A DNA stretch of 64,000 bases from Desulfovibrio sp. GTDB taxonomy: Bacteria; Desulfobacterota; Desulfovibrionia; Desulfovibrionales; Desulfovibrionaceae. Below are positions 51,879 to 61,574 of this stretch, piece by piece (position 1 is the first letter of the stretch; each line of letters begins with the position of its first letter). The stretch is taken from assembly GCA_017450275.1 (NCBI GenBank), contig JAFSVD010000067.1, forward strand, positions 21,218 through 85,217, in the 5' to 3' direction. Position numbers and translations under genes: made by a program. The notes under the pieces were generated by a model, which had not been told where the DNA came from, made no database searches, and was given only the letters and a program-made list of their open reading frames with translations.

Positions 51879-54068
51879 ATGCTCAGCAATCTGCTCACCA
51901 TTGGAAAGTCCGCGCTCAACTCTGCCCAGGCGTGGGTCAATGTCACTGGCGACAATATCGCCAATGCCGATACCGCCGGGTATACAAGACGATATGTTGT
52001 TCAGAAAGAAGCTTCCACCATCACCGTGGGTGGCAATCAGATTGGACTTGGTTCAAATGCTGAGCAGGTTCTTCGCTATTTTGACAAGTTTCTGGAAGAC
52101 TCCTATATCGGCCAGTCCACGATCTCTTCGCGCTGGACAGAATACGACAATATCATGGGTTCCTTGGAATCGGTGTTCAACGAGGCCAATAGCACGGGCT
52201 TGAGCGATACCCTGTTCACCTTTCTCAATTCCTGGCAAAAGCTCGCTCTCAATCCAGAAGATCCTGCGGTGCGCACCAGTATTTTAACCAACGGCGAAAC
52301 CGTGGGGGATATGTTTCGAAGCAAGTACAGCTTTATCAAAGAGATCCAGGACGAAATGGATGTTTCCATTACGAAATCGGTCGAGCGTGTCAATGAAATT
52401 TCAAAAGCCATTGCAACACTCAACCAAGAGATCAATGAAACAACCATTGCCGGAATGATCAGTCCCAATAATCTCTTGGACGAGCGGGATCTTTTGGTCG
52501 AAGAGTTGGCAACGCTTGTGGATATCAAGACCGTTGACGGAGGGGCTGGCAATTACCGTGTTCAATTGGGCACTGGCCAACCCTTGGTCGATGGCTTGGA
52601 AGTCAATAGAATTGTCTTCAACGATGCCAGGGGAGAAAATCGTATCCTGCCAGAATCGACCTTTGCCGGACAAATCGCCTTTTCAGGCGCTGACGACTTT
52701 GAATACACGGTAGAGGTGACGCAAGGCGGGGAAATCGGGGGGACGACACCGCCGAAGGTTCGGGTGTCGCTCGATGGCGGCAAAACATGGATCAAAGGGG
52801 ATGATGGGGAGACCGCGGAATTTGAGATAACGGGCTCTTCAACGAGCAGCGGCAGTACCACGGTTTTTACCGTGGATCCCATCCGGGTCAAAGATCTCTT
52901 TATTTCTTTTTCCTTTGATGCGGATACCTCGGGCAATGTCAATCCATCGACTGCGGATAAAACCCTTTCGAAAGGCGATACCTTTGATATCGTGCCGAAG
53001 AAAGGCTTGTACTGGGACAGCCCGACGCGGGGTTTACAAAATATCACACCACAGATTACGACCGTTGGAACCGACAATCCCGATCGGGTGACGGGCGGGA
53101 AATTGGCATCGTATTTTTCCGTGCGTGACGACGCCTCTGGTCGCTACCTCGATGAACTCGACGCCTTGGCAACCTCTCTTATCTGGGAAGTGAACCATCT
53201 CTACAGCCAAGGGGCTGGGCTCACGAAATTGACGCAGACAATAGGGCAGATCGATGTGCCCTATAGCGATCAGGCTTTGGGAAAAGCGGCCTCGGGCAAT
53301 ATTTTTTACGACAAAGTGCAATCGGGAACCGCCAATATTTTCCTGTACGATAGTACGACAGGGGAAACACTCAGCAAAACCAAGCTTTCTTTTTCTACCT
53401 CAGGAACGGATGTTAATTTTGATCCTGAGACGCATACTTTGGCGGACATCGCAGCCGCTTTTAATCGGATTACCGTTGATTATGGTTCGAAAACCGGAAT
53501 CCAGGTTTTTGATGCTGAAATTCAAAACAATCGTTTGAGTGTGAAGATCCATGACGATGCGGAAGGAATAACCTTTGCCTTTGGGGAAGATTCATCGGGT
53601 CTTTTGGCAGCACTTGGTCTCAACTCCTTCTTCAGCGGATCTTCGGCGCAGGATTTGCAAATCAGCACGGATATTGGCAGCGATTATACGAAGGTCAATG
53701 CCGGACGGGTGAATGGGGAATACGAAGTCAATCAGGGCGATAACACGATCGCGACTGCGATCGGGGGACTGAGCACAAAGGCGGTGACGATCAATACCTT
53801 TTGGAAGACCGTCAGCCAAAGCCTGCCCGATTATTATGCCTCCTTGGTGTCAACGGTTGGTTCCGACAAATTGCACAGCCAAACCAACAAAAGCTACCAT
53901 ACGACCTTGACATCGGCCATGCTCGATCAAAAAGAAGCGCTCACTGGTGTGAATCTCGATGAGGAAATGACGAATTTAGTGAAGTACCAATCTGCCTATA
54001 CCGCAGCAGCGAAGCTTATTACAACGGCTGATGAAATGTTGGGTGTGCTTATTGGACTCAAGCAATAA
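51879..54068 (+). CDS. flgK: flagellar hook-associated protein 1 FlgK, enlarged
   Basis: A 729-aa hook-filament junction protein (E. coli FlgK is 547 aa). The N-terminal D0/D1 helices have LTIGKSALNSAQAWVNVTGDNIANADTAGYTRR. The C-terminus has GVNLDEEMTNLVKYQSAYTAAAKLITTADEMLGVLIGL. The centre carries an expanded beta-rich region, including the Asp-box SLDGGKTW at 52767-52790 and a VTQGGEIGGTT stretch, probably surface-exposed. Export is by the flagellar type III system, so there is no signal peptide. It follows flgN by 3 bases. Confidence 0.95.
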   Translation: MLSNLLTIGKSALNSAQAWVNVTGDNIANADTAGYTRRYVVQKEASTITVGGNQIGLGSNAEQVLRYFDKFLEDSYIGQSTISSRWTEYDNIMGSLESVFNEANSTGLSDTLFTFLNSWQKLALNPEDPAVRTSILTNGETVGDMFRSKYSFIKEIQDEMDVSITKSVERVNEISKAIATLNQEINETTIAGMISPNNLLDERDLLVEELATLVDIKTVDGGAGNYRVQLGTGQPLVDGLEVNRIVFNDARGENRILPESTFAGQIAFSGADDFEYTVEVTQGGEIGGTTPPKVRVSLDGGKTWIKGDDGETAEFEITGSSTSSGSTTVFTVDPIRVKDLFISFSFDADTSGNVNPSTADKTLSKGDTFDIVPKKGLYWDSPTRGLQNITPQITTVGTDNPDRVTGGKLASYFSVRDDASGRYLDELDALATSLIWEVNHLYSQGAGLTKLTQTIGQIDVPYSDQALGKAASGNIFYDKVQSGTANIFLYDSTTGETLSKTKLSFSTSGTDVNFDPETHTLADIAAAFNRITVDYGSKTGIQVFDAEIQNNRLSVKIHDDAEGITFAFGEDSSGLLAALGLNSFFSGSSAQDLQISTDIGSDYTKVNAGRVNGEYEVNQGDNTIATAIGGLSTKAVTINTFWKTVSQSLPDYYASLVSTVGSDKLHSQTNKSYHTTLTSAMLDQKEALTGVNLDEEMTNLVKYQSAYTAAAKLITTADEMLGVLIGLKQ

Positions 54069-54079
54069 GGAGAGTCGCC

Positions 54080-55810
54080 ATGGCGATACGCATAACCCAG
54101 GGCATGATTTATGATAAATATGTGAATCAAATGCAGTCGAGTCTCGGTGCCTATATGGACAGTTCCGAGCAAGGATCGACGCAGAAAAAGATCAACCGCC
54201 CCTCTGACGATCCAGCCGGCATGTATAAGGTTTTGAAGCTGCGGAATACCCAGACCTTCAATACGCAGCTTTTGGAAAATTGCGATACGGCAAAGGGCTG
54301 GTTACAGATGGAAGACAGTATTCTGTCAACGCAGATGCCGACCGTTATCACGCAAATCAAGGCTCTGGCAGAGCAGGCTGCGACTGGTACCTACACGGCG
54401 GAGCAACGGCAGAGTATCGCCTTTCAGGTGCGCCAACAATTAGGCTCCCTGATCAATATGGCGAATAGCGAATTTGACGGGAAGAGCCTTTTTGCCGGAC
54501 ACAAATATTTGACGCCCGCCTTCCAGGAAGGCCTTTCTCTCATGAGCGAAAACGACTCGATCGCAAGCCTGATCAAGAGCGGTGCAACCCAGGTTCAGGG
54601 AGCGGGCAAGGAGACCATCGCCTTTCAGTTCACGCAAGATGGCTATCTCTCTGACGCCTTGACCTATCGCTGGTCAAAGGATGGGGGCGATACCTGGCAA
54701 ACAGGCACCTCCACTGTCAATGGGACGACCACGACCTTGAGCTTTGACGGGGTGTCGGTGACCATGACAAATGTGCTCTCGGATGGGGATACGACGGAGA
54801 AAATCGCCATCGAGGCGGTTGATACCTCGGAAAATGCCCTTGGTCTGCACAAAGAGACAGTCTATATCCGTCCAGGGATCTTTTATCAAGGCGACGTGAA
54901 CGATGATCTTGAGATCACCTACATGGGAGCAGGGCAAAGTGAGAACGAAGATGTCACGGAGTACCTGGAGGCGGATGCGCATGGAACCTTTACGAGCAAT
55001 ACGCTTATTCGACTGAAGAGTTTTGTGGCAGATGGGGCGACTGGGCCTTCGGAGAGTATTCCTGCTGATACCGCAGGGACGCTGACGTGGGAATACAGCG
55101 TGGATAATGGCATGAACTGGGTGACAGGGACTGCGCAATTGAGCGCATTCCAGACGGTCTCCTCGACAAGCGACGACAGCGATTCAACGTCCAGTGATGA
55201 TACGACAACGAGCGACGATACGACGACCGACACTGATGATGAGCAGACGACTGACGAGGAAACAAGTGGGGTTGCTGTACCGGTTCGATTTGCGCTGCCA
55301 GAAGGCTATGTTGATCTCACGATTTCCAAGGATATCAAAAACGGAACGCAGATTTTGATCCACCCCGATGACGCGAATTTGGACTATGAGATCATGAAGG
55401 ACACCCATATATCCGTCAACGCGGTGGGCAAGGATATTTTTGGCGGCATCTACGAAAACAAACCCGCCATCGATTCGGAAAAGAATCTCTTTGAAATCGT
55501 CGGCGATTTCATTGCCTATCTTGAGACCAACAACCAGGATGGCTGCGGCGAATCCCTTGTTTTGCTGGGCAACGCTGAGCAGCATCTTTTGACCGAAGCA
55601 GCCAGAGTGGGTGGACTTGAGAATCGCATTGACATAGCGTATGATGTGCTTCAATCGCAGAAGCTTGATATCAAGGAGCGTCTCAGCTATATTGAAGATA
55701 TTGAATTGACGGATCTCCTTGTAAAAATGCAGCAACAGCAGATCACCTATCAGACGGTGCTGCAGTCGGCTTCAAAGATTATGAATTTGAGTTTGGCGAA
55801 TTATCTCTAG
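54080..55810 (+). CDS. flgL: flagellar hook-associated protein 3 FlgL, enlarged
   Basis: A 576-aa junction protein, well above the ~317 aa of enteric FlgL. The N-terminus [21 protein letters not shown] and [23 protein letters not shown], and the C-terminus [41 protein letters not shown], are the conserved D0/D1 helices. The inserted middle has two Asp-box-type turns ([16 protein letters not shown]) and an acidic Ser/Thr/Asp spacer (55154-55268). AAGGAGAG precedes the ATG. It is 11 bases after flgK. Confidence 0.94.
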   Translation: MAIRITQGMIYDKYVNQMQSSLGAYMDSSEQGSTQKKINRPSDDPAGMYKVLKLRNTQTFNTQLLENCDTAKGWLQMEDSILSTQMPTVITQIKALAEQAATGTYTAEQRQSIAFQVRQQLGSLINMANSEFDGKSLFAGHKYLTPAFQEGLSLMSENDSIASLIKSGATQVQGAGKETIAFQFTQDGYLSDALTYRWSKDGGDTWQTGTSTVNGTTTTLSFDGVSVTMTNVLSDGDTTEKIAIEAVDTSENALGLHKETVYIRPGIFYQGDVNDDLEITYMGAGQSENEDVTEYLEADAHGTFTSNTLIRLKSFVADGATGPSESIPADTAGTLTWEYSVDNGMNWVTGTAQLSAFQTVSSTSDDSDSTSSDDTTTSDDTTTDTDDEQTTDEETSGVAVPVRFALPEGYVDLTISKDIKNGTQILIHPDDANLDYEIMKDTHISVNAVGKDIFGGIYENKPAIDSEKNLFEIVGDFIAYLETNNQDGCGESLVLLGNAEQHLLTEAARVGGLENRIDIAYDVLQSQKLDIKERLSYIEDIELTDLLVKMQQQQITYQTVLQSASKIMNLSLANYL

Positions 55811-55932
55811 CTTTTTGGGGGAACATCGTTTCTCGTGGGTTGACTCATTTACGCTTTAGGCACATCTTCCGATGGTCACGAAGGTTGGGAGTTTGTCTAG
55901 AGAAAACTCCGAACTATGCTGATGGGTATGTC

Positions 55933-56166
55933 ATGCTGATACTAACGCGACGTCCTGGGGAAAGTTTGTATCTGGGAGATGATATCCGCATTACAGTACT
56001 CGGCATGCAGGGAAAGCAAATAAAATTAGGTTTGCAGGTGCCTGCGGAGATGACTGTATATCGTGAAGAAGTCTATAAGCGTGTTATCGAAGAAAACCAA
56101 CAGGCGATGGCTGCAAGCAACGACGATTTGATGGTGGCTGCGAATTTATGGAACAAGAAACAATAG
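55933..56166 (+). CDS. csrA: carbon storage regulator CsrA
   Basis: A 77-aa RNA-binding regulator. It begins [24 protein letters not shown] and has [21 protein letters not shown], the dimeric beta core with RNA-contact residues at both ends. It binds GGA-containing hairpins in mRNA leaders. The start at 55933 gives the universal N-terminus; a longer frame to 55840 is rejected. It overlaps fliW by 19 bases, the classic FliW-CsrA arrangement that ties flagellin translation to filament assembly. Confidence 0.95.
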   Translation: MLILTRRPGESLYLGDDIRITVLGMQGKQIKLGLQVPAEMTVYREEVYKRVIEENQQAMAASNDDLMVAANLWNKKQ

Positions 56167-56630
56167 AACTTGATACACGCTTGGGAAAACGGAGCGTGGA
56201 TCCATCCCGGTTTATTGTCTTCCCCCGTGGACTGGTAGGGTTTGAGACTGAGCAGAAGTTTGTCCTTTTGCAGATCAAGCCAGAAGCTCCTCTTCTCGTC
56301 TTGCAAAGTGTTACCACGCCACAGTTTGGTTTGCTCGTGACCGATCCCAAGCTCTTTCTCCCGGATTTCCTGCCGAGAGTCAGCGATTCAGAAATGCATC
56401 TTTTGGGTTTGGACGATCTCTCAAAAGCGGCGATTCTCGTTACAGTCTCCATTCCGCAGGGAGAACCGGAGAAGGCATCGCTCCATCTGACTGGGCCGAT
56501 AGTGATTAATCATATTTCTTGTATTGGCGTTCAGATACCGCAGAATGATATGTCTGGGCCTACAAATATTACCTTATCTTCGTTTGGTGAGGCAAAACAG
56601 GCGGAAAACAGTGCGTCAACCTCGTCGTAG
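56148..56630 (+). CDS. fliW: flagellar assembly factor FliW
   Basis: A 160-aa protein. Hallmarks are [22 protein letters not shown] near the N-terminus, [13 protein letters not shown] and [28 protein letters not shown]. FliW binds CsrA allosterically and is itself sequestered by flagellin. A ~20-residue Ser/Ala/Asn-rich tail is less conserved. It overlaps csrA by 19 bases and is followed by a terminator-like hairpin. Confidence 0.95.
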   Translation: MEQETIELDTRLGKRSVDPSRFIVFPRGLVGFETEQKFVLLQIKPEAPLLVLQSVTTPQFGLLVTDPKLFLPDFLPRVSDSEMHLLGLDDLSKAAILVTVSIPQGEPEKASLHLTGPIVINHISCIGVQIPQNDMSGPTNITLSSFGEAKQAENSASTSS

Positions 56631-56676
56631 GCGCATGATTTTGGCGTGTTTTTCGTGGCAATGAGGCAAGCTCGAG

Positions 56677-56714
56677 TGGCTTTTCGGGGATTTCGGTCAT
56701 CGAAAAGCCATTTT
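56677..56714 (+). terminator. probable terminator between fliW and the FliS-like gene
   Basis: A perfect 10-bp stem (tggcttttcg 56677-56686 / cgaaaagcca 56701-56710) with a 14-base loop is followed by TTTTG and a T-rich tail. Confidence 0.7.
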
Positions 56715-56766
56715 GTATTCTTTCGTGTGCTTTGTGTCGTACAAGAATGGTTTGAATGAGGTTGGT

Positions 56767-57213
56767 ATGGCCAAAATTTTGTTGAGACAAAACACACCGA
56801 TAGGGAAAAAAGCCAGTTTGACGCTCGCGACCCAAGACGTTCCAGAATCATTTGAGCAATCAGGGATAAAACTTACCAATCATATCAAATCCATTCTTTC
56901 GCTGTATGCGGTGTGCATTCGTCTGTTGACGCAGTTGCGAGCCTGTCTTTTGGATGGCCGTCTTGACGATGCGCTGCCCTATCGAAAACATGTGAAAGAG
57001 ATCCTCCATGCCCTTGATGACGATTTAGATCTCTCGGTGGAATTGGCGAACAATTTTCATACTCTTTATCAGCATTGTCTGCACCATATAGGGGATGACG
57101 ATCAAAATTTGCCCATTGAAAACGTGGATGCGGTGCAGATGGTGGTCACCAGATTGCGCCACCTGTATGTGCATTTGATCGAAGATTCGACCAAGGACAA
57201 ACCTTCATCATAG
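56767..57213 (+). CDS. fliS: FliS-like flagellin chaperone
   Basis: A 148-aa helical protein resembling FliS: LYAVCIRLLTQLRACLLDGRLDDALPYRKHVKEILHAL, then DLDLSVELANNFHTLYQHCLHHI and a final helix VVTRLRHLYVHLIED. FliS keeps flagellin unpolymerised before export. The N-terminal ~40 residues are variable. ATG 56767 has GAGG upstream and is preferred over an upstream in-frame start at 56713 that lies within the hairpin tail. The family match is by pattern and position rather than a diagnostic motif. Confidence 0.75.
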   Translation: MAKILLRQNTPIGKKASLTLATQDVPESFEQSGIKLTNHIKSILSLYAVCIRLLTQLRACLLDGRLDDALPYRKHVKEILHALDDDLDLSVELANNFHTLYQHCLHHIGDDDQNLPIENVDAVQMVVTRLRHLYVHLIEDSTKDKPSS

Positions 57214-57258
57214 CACAAAAAAGAGCGAATTGGGATTCCAATCCGCTCTTTTTTGTGC
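57213..57258. terminator. bidirectional terminator between convergent genes
   Basis: A perfect 15-bp outer stem (gcacaaaaaagagcg 57213-57227 / cgctcttttttgtgc 57244-57258) with inner attgg/ccaat pairing contains six-base A/T runs. It provides a T-rich tract in both directions between the FliS-like gene (+) and the EF-hand protein gene (-). Confidence 0.9.
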
Positions 57259-57259
57259 C

Positions 57260-59842
57260 CTACTTTTTCTCTGCTTGGGCTGGTTTCTTGTCTGCTTCGT
57301 CAGGCTTTTTTGCGGTATCCTTTGCAGCCTCATCGGGCTTTTTCGCGGTATCCTTTGCAGCTTCGTCAGGCTTTTTTGCGGTATCCTTTGCCGCTTCGTC
57401 AGGCTTTTTCGTTGTATCCTTTGCCGCTTCCTCTGCTTTTTTGGCGGCATCGGCTTTTTTGGCATCCTCAGCCTTCTTTTCTTCTTTCTTTGCCTTCTTC
57501 TCCGTCTTTGTCGATTTGCCCTTTTCTTGTTGCTGAACAGCTGCTTTATCGTCCCCGATAAACTTGTTGATCACACCATCCAATTTTCCCGTACCCCAGA
57601 GCCATCCGCCAAAGATGATGGCGCACACGAGAATAATGATAGAGATCCAGAGTCCTGTATGGGGTTTTTTGTCTTCGCGGAAGGGATCCAGGATGGATTG
57701 CCGTTTGATATTCTCGGGTTGTTTGGCAATGGATGTCAGAGCACTGCCCAATTTAATATTGATGGGGAGCAGGGTGTTGACCGCCCAGCCCGAAGCTTCT
57801 AGGACAGGACCAAAGGTGCGGCGTCTGAATTTCAACCAGGCTAAGAAGACGGAGGGGCCTGAAATGATTAAGAAGATGCCGGCGATCAAGAGCGGGAATT
57901 GCCACCAGGCAAGAGAAAAGAGCGCCTGGGCAATGCTGCCGATAGCCGTACCAATGGCACCCAAGGCAATACCAACAGCCGCGAAGATGCCAACGCCCTT
58001 GCTGATGTCAAAGGGAACTGGCGGTTGTCCCGGTTTGGCAGCGGTTAAACTCGCAACGCCTTTTTGGGCAGCGGCCAGGCTTTCGTCGCGTTTGCTGGCA
58101 GCGAATTTAGCAATGGCTTCGCCAACCATGTTGCTGATACGCTTGTAGGGCGACCATATGGCCTGATGGAAGCTGATGGGATTGTGGATGATTTTGACAA
58201 GGCGTGCGTCCCAATCCTTGCCGGTATTGTCGACAAAGACGCCGTTTCTGCCTTCGACCAAGACATCATCGTTGCCCGCTGTCAAAACAGCCATGATGGT
58301 GCGTGTGCCAGAGACCGAGCCGTCTTCGGCGTGGCGGGTGCATTCGCAATAGAGCAGACAGAGTTGGCTCATGCCAGCCATGGTGGAGTGTTTGGCAACA
58401 TCGTCCACCGGCACGCACAATTGGCACGAACGTCCATCGATAAAGAGGGTGCCAGCCCGGAAGGTGACGTTGGGACGAAGGGTATAGAAATCGTAGAAGG
58501 ACACAAAGTTCATGAGCAGACGATGGATATTGCAATAGTAGAGAACGAATTTCTCCAGTTCCGCAATATCTTCGCTCGCTGCGGCATTGGCCAAGTCTTT
58601 GGCGCAGAGTTCCTTGAAGGTTTTCAGGGTGGAGGGGGTTAAGAGTTTGTCAACCCCAGCATCGCCAAGGGCATCCAAAACAGCGGCAGCATCGGTTGCC
58701 GGGGCAAAAGCGCCTGCTTCATAGACCGTCACCGGAGGCCGTTTTCCCAAGGCCTCTCCGTACGGAGCAAGGGCAGCTTGGATTTTTGTCCAATCCTCGC
58801 GGGAAAGGGTGTCTTTGCGGGGAAGAAGCTTTTGCACAAGGCCTGCAAAGCGTTGAATCCGTTCACTCCATACAGGATTGAGGCCTGCATTGAGCGGCAG
58901 GTCGCGGTTGGCTTCAACTCTGGCAAGGGGCATGGCTAAGAGATCGTCCAAGGCGATATCTTCTTTTTCAGCGGCTTCTTTTAAGCGCACTTCGGCATTC
59001 AAGGGTGAATTGGCCTGGGGCGCAAAGGCGGCGAGATCGCAGCGCAAGAAATAATCGTCGACTTTGGGCTTGATTTCCTGCAAGAGCGTCCAAGCGCTTT
59101 CGGTGTCTTCGACAGGATGGGCGCAAGCAGTCACTTCAGCTCGCCACGCCTTCCAGGTCTGCAATTCCGTCACAAAATTATCAGCGAGCTCGGCGTTGAG
59201 GCCTGGGGTTCCACCGGCATCTTTTGCCCCGCCGACAACGCTCAGGCCTTTCTCGACAAAGGCTTTGACATCGTCGCTCATTTCCGCAATGGGCGGCAAA
59301 ATACCATCGCCATTGAAGGACTGCTCAGCAGCTCTCTCAGCGGCGGCCTTGACCTGCTCGGGGGTGATGCTGGTCTGGTCTTCATTCCCCAGCGTTTTCA
59401 AAATGGTCATTGCCGTGGTTTTCAGGCGATGCCCTTCGTCTGTGGCATCGTTGATGGCTGAAAGAGGCATGGCCTTTGGCTCGCTGGGGATATCGGCCGT
59501 GTCGTTGACGCGGGCGCAGAGCCATTCAACCGCATCGAGAATTTCAGGCATGCGGATGCGGCCATCTTGATCCGTATCCAAAAGCTTGAGGGTTGCGGCA
59601 TCAAATTCCAGTCCCTTGGCTGGGCAGCTCAACGCGCCCCACAGTTTGGGGTCGAGTTCGCGGATATGACGCAGTTCCTGCATGGTACTCAGCATCACCT
59701 GGTCGGTTCCGCCCATACGCTGACAATGCCAGAGAAAGGGTTTTTCTTGTTCTTTGAGTGGTTCTTGCGTTTGTTCTATGGGTTGATCAGTCGATTGATC
59801 ATTGGCTTGTTGTACGGATTCCTGTTTAGGCAGTTCAGCCAT
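57260..59842 (-). CDS. large EF-hand membrane protein with repetitive Lys-rich tail, function unknown
   Basis: An 860-aa protein I cannot assign to a characterised family. After a Gln-rich N-terminus it has a perfect EF-hand calcium loop at residues 89-100 (DTDQDGRIRMPE) and a second weaker acidic loop (SFNGDGILP). A ~500-residue helical/mixed region follows. Then come two or three transmembrane segments (IFAAVGIALGAIGTAIGSIA, FPLLIAGIFLIISG), another (GLWISIIILVCAIIFGGWLWG) and a ~90-residue tail of charged repeats. No signal peptide is visible, so the N-terminal bulk may be cytoplasmic. AAGGAG lies 6 bases before the ATG at 59842. It is monocistronic. Confidence 0.85.
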   Translation of the reverse strand: MAELPKQESVQQANDQSTDQPIEQTQEPLKEQEKPFLWHCQRMGGTDQVMLSTMQELRHIRELDPKLWGALSCPAKGLEFDAATLKLLDTDQDGRIRMPEILDAVEWLCARVNDTADIPSEPKAMPLSAINDATDEGHRLKTTAMTILKTLGNEDQTSITPEQVKAAAERAAEQSFNGDGILPPIAEMSDDVKAFVEKGLSVVGGAKDAGGTPGLNAELADNFVTELQTWKAWRAEVTACAHPVEDTESAWTLLQEIKPKVDDYFLRCDLAAFAPQANSPLNAEVRLKEAAEKEDIALDDLLAMPLARVEANRDLPLNAGLNPVWSERIQRFAGLVQKLLPRKDTLSREDWTKIQAALAPYGEALGKRPPVTVYEAGAFAPATDAAAVLDALGDAGVDKLLTPSTLKTFKELCAKDLANAAASEDIAELEKFVLYYCNIHRLLMNFVSFYDFYTLRPNVTFRAGTLFIDGRSCQLCVPVDDVAKHSTMAGMSQLCLLYCECTRHAEDGSVSGTRTIMAVLTAGNDDVLVEGRNGVFVDNTGKDWDARLVKIIHNPISFHQAIWSPYKRISNMVGEAIAKFAASKRDESLAAAQKGVASLTAAKPGQPPVPFDISKGVGIFAAVGIALGAIGTAIGSIAQALFSLAWWQFPLLIAGIFLIISGPSVFLAWLKFRRRTFGPVLEASGWAVNTLLPINIKLGSALTSIAKQPENIKRQSILDPFREDKKPHTGLWISIIILVCAIIFGGWLWGTGKLDGVINKFIGDDKAAVQQQEKGKSTKTEKKAKKEEKKAEDAKKADAAKKAEEAAKDTTKKPDEAAKDTAKKPDEAAKDTAKKPDEAAKDTAKKPDEADKKPAQAEKK
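57302..57433 (-). repeat. four tandem 33-bp repeats in the EF-hand protein gene
   Basis: Units at 57302-57334, 57335-57367, 57368-57400 and 57401-57433 encode DEAAKDTAKKP, with the outermost unit reading EEAAKDTTKKP; a partial unit DEADKKP follows. Near-identity in DNA suggests recent slippage or recombination. Confidence 0.92.
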
Positions 59843-59897
59843 AGGATTTTCTCCTTGTTGTCTCGTTGTCTCGGAATCTACGGATAGGGTTGTGCTG

Positions 59898-60329
59898 TCA
59901 GTGGCGATCCTTGAAGATGATCCACTTGCTCGCCACATAGTTGAGGACAACAACAACCACGTTTGTGAAAATTTTTATTTACAATTCATTATATCCAAGT
60001 ACAGTAACAAAAAGCCACAATAACGCTGTTTCAACAAGGACAGCGAAGATACGAGCCGAGATAAATTGCCATAGTTCTCGGAAAACAAGGTGTTTATCCC
60101 AGGAAAGGGAATGGAAGACGTAGCGTTTGTTCGTAAAAAACGCAAAAAGGACAGCCACAAACCATGCCAACCAATTACTGGTGATATAGTCTATATGGAA
60201 GACGAGGATGCCTGCGACATAGACGACATAGTTGATAAGTGTGGTCAGAACGCCAAAGATCAGGTAGGCGATCAGTTCTTTTGTCCGTTCAGCGTGGGAT
60301 GGTGTGTCTTTTGGGCTGTCAGTTTCCAT
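59898..60329 (-). pseudogene. GtrA-family membrane protein interrupted by a nonsense codon
   Basis: From the ATG at 60329 the frame encodes a GtrA protein: ELIAYLIFGVLTTLINYVVYVAG, TSNWLAWFVAVLFAFFTNKRYVFHS and FAVLVETALLWLFVTVLGYNEL. It then hits TAA at 59979-59981. The same frame continues without the stop as IKIFTNVVVVVLNYVASKWIIFKDRH to TGA at 59898, which is exactly the missing fourth transmembrane helix and the typical KxxxFK ending. A single change (for example CAA to TAA) explains it. It is divergent from the gtrB-like gene. The truncated product would lack its last helix. Confidence 0.82.
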
Positions 60330-60533
60330 GGGGAGATATTGGTAGAGGTGGAAAAAAGGACGTTCTTGGGTGGAGAGTACCCAAAACAACGATGAATGCA
60401 AGTGTTGAGCGCGAACGTCTTGACACAACAAGCAGGAATTTCTGCGGATTGTTTTGACTTCTTACGGGGTCTTGGTACAATTTTGCCTTGACGTTTGATT
60501 GTGTGCTTTTGCTTTTGATGCATTGAGGATGTC

Positions 60534-61526
60534 ATGCCAAACCAAAACCATGCCAGAACCCTTTCCTTTCTCAGTTTTGTCATTCCCTGTTATAATGAAG
60601 AGGCGACACTGCCTTTTCTGCGGAGCCAGATGGAAGATTGGTTGCCGAATCTTGGCGATCGTCGGTACGAAATTCTTCTGGTCGACGATGGATCGCGGGA
60701 TGCAACGCTTGCCTTGTGTACGAAGTGGGCGAGTGACAACCCCTGTGTCAAGGTGATCTCCTTCAGTCGCAACTTTGGGCATCAACCTGCTGTGCAAGCG
60801 GGACTGGCCTATGCAAAAGGCGAAGCCGTGGTCATTTTGGATGCCGACCTCCAGGATCCTCTTTCTGCTATTCCAACGATGATCGACCGCTATGAAGAAG
60901 GTTTTGATGTGGCCTACGGCATGCGTCTAGCTCGTCAGGGTGAGACAGTGTTTAAAAAAGTCACTGCTTGGGCGTTTTATCGTCTGATGCAACGATGCGT
61001 CTATAAAGATTTGCCGAAGGATACCGGGGATTTTCGGCTGGTCTCACGAAGAGTTGTCGATATCGTGAACGCCATGCCTGAGGGGCACCGTTTTCTCCGG
61101 GGCATGTTTGCCTGGGTTGGCTTTGCACAGGTTGCTGTTCCCTATGTGCGGGATGAGCGGCGCTTTGGCACAACAAAATACCCCCTCTCCAAGATGGCAC
61201 GTTTTGCATGGAATGCCATTACCTCTTTTTCGGCCTTACCCATTCGATTGGTCAGTCTGTGGGGCGCAGGCATTGGTTTGGTGGGTTTTTTGATTTGCGT
61301 CTATGCCTTTGTTGCCTGGCTTTCTGGCGAGACCGTGCAAGGCTGGACCTCGCTTATGGGCTTGATCGCTCTGCTTGGTGGCTCTTCGATTATGGCCATT
61401 GGCATTGTCGGCGAATATGTCGGCAATATCTTTGAAGAAGTGAAAAACCGGCCAAAGTACATCGTGGCAAGCACTGTGAATATCGATGCTACAGACAAAG
61501 AACAGAGGCCGACCGAACTTTCTTGA
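60534..61526 (+). CDS. GtrB-like GT2 glycosyltransferase
   Basis: A 330-aa undecaprenyl-phosphate glycosyltransferase. LSFVIPCYNEEATLPFL, ILLVDDGSRDATL, VILDADLQDP and the FGTTKYPLSKM segment are diagnostic. Two C-terminal transmembrane helices and the tail IFEEVKNRPKYIV anchor it at the membrane. It differs clearly from the second GtrB-like enzyme at 30231. GAGG lies 8 bases before the ATG. It works with a GtrA and a serotype-type transferase, probably the next gene. Confidence 0.92.
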   Translation: MPNQNHARTLSFLSFVIPCYNEEATLPFLRSQMEDWLPNLGDRRYEILLVDDGSRDATLALCTKWASDNPCVKVISFSRNFGHQPAVQAGLAYAKGEAVVILDADLQDPLSAIPTMIDRYEEGFDVAYGMRLARQGETVFKKVTAWAFYRLMQRCVYKDLPKDTGDFRLVSRRVVDIVNAMPEGHRFLRGMFAWVGFAQVAVPYVRDERRFGTTKYPLSKMARFAWNAITSFSALPIRLVSLWGAGIGLVGFLICVYAFVAWLSGETVQGWTSLMGLIALLGGSSIMAIGIVGEYVGNIFEEVKNRPKYIVASTVNIDATDKEQRPTELS

Positions 61527-61574
61527 CCGTGAGTCCCCTTTTGTGGATGTTTTCAATCGTTTTTGTAGGAAGCA

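Noticed and set aside
57255-57536. Plus-strand frame with four repeats of the type SSGFFAVSFAA
   Set aside because: It is the antisense reading of the DEAAKDTAKKP repeats of the EF-hand protein gene, so its repeats are only a shadow.
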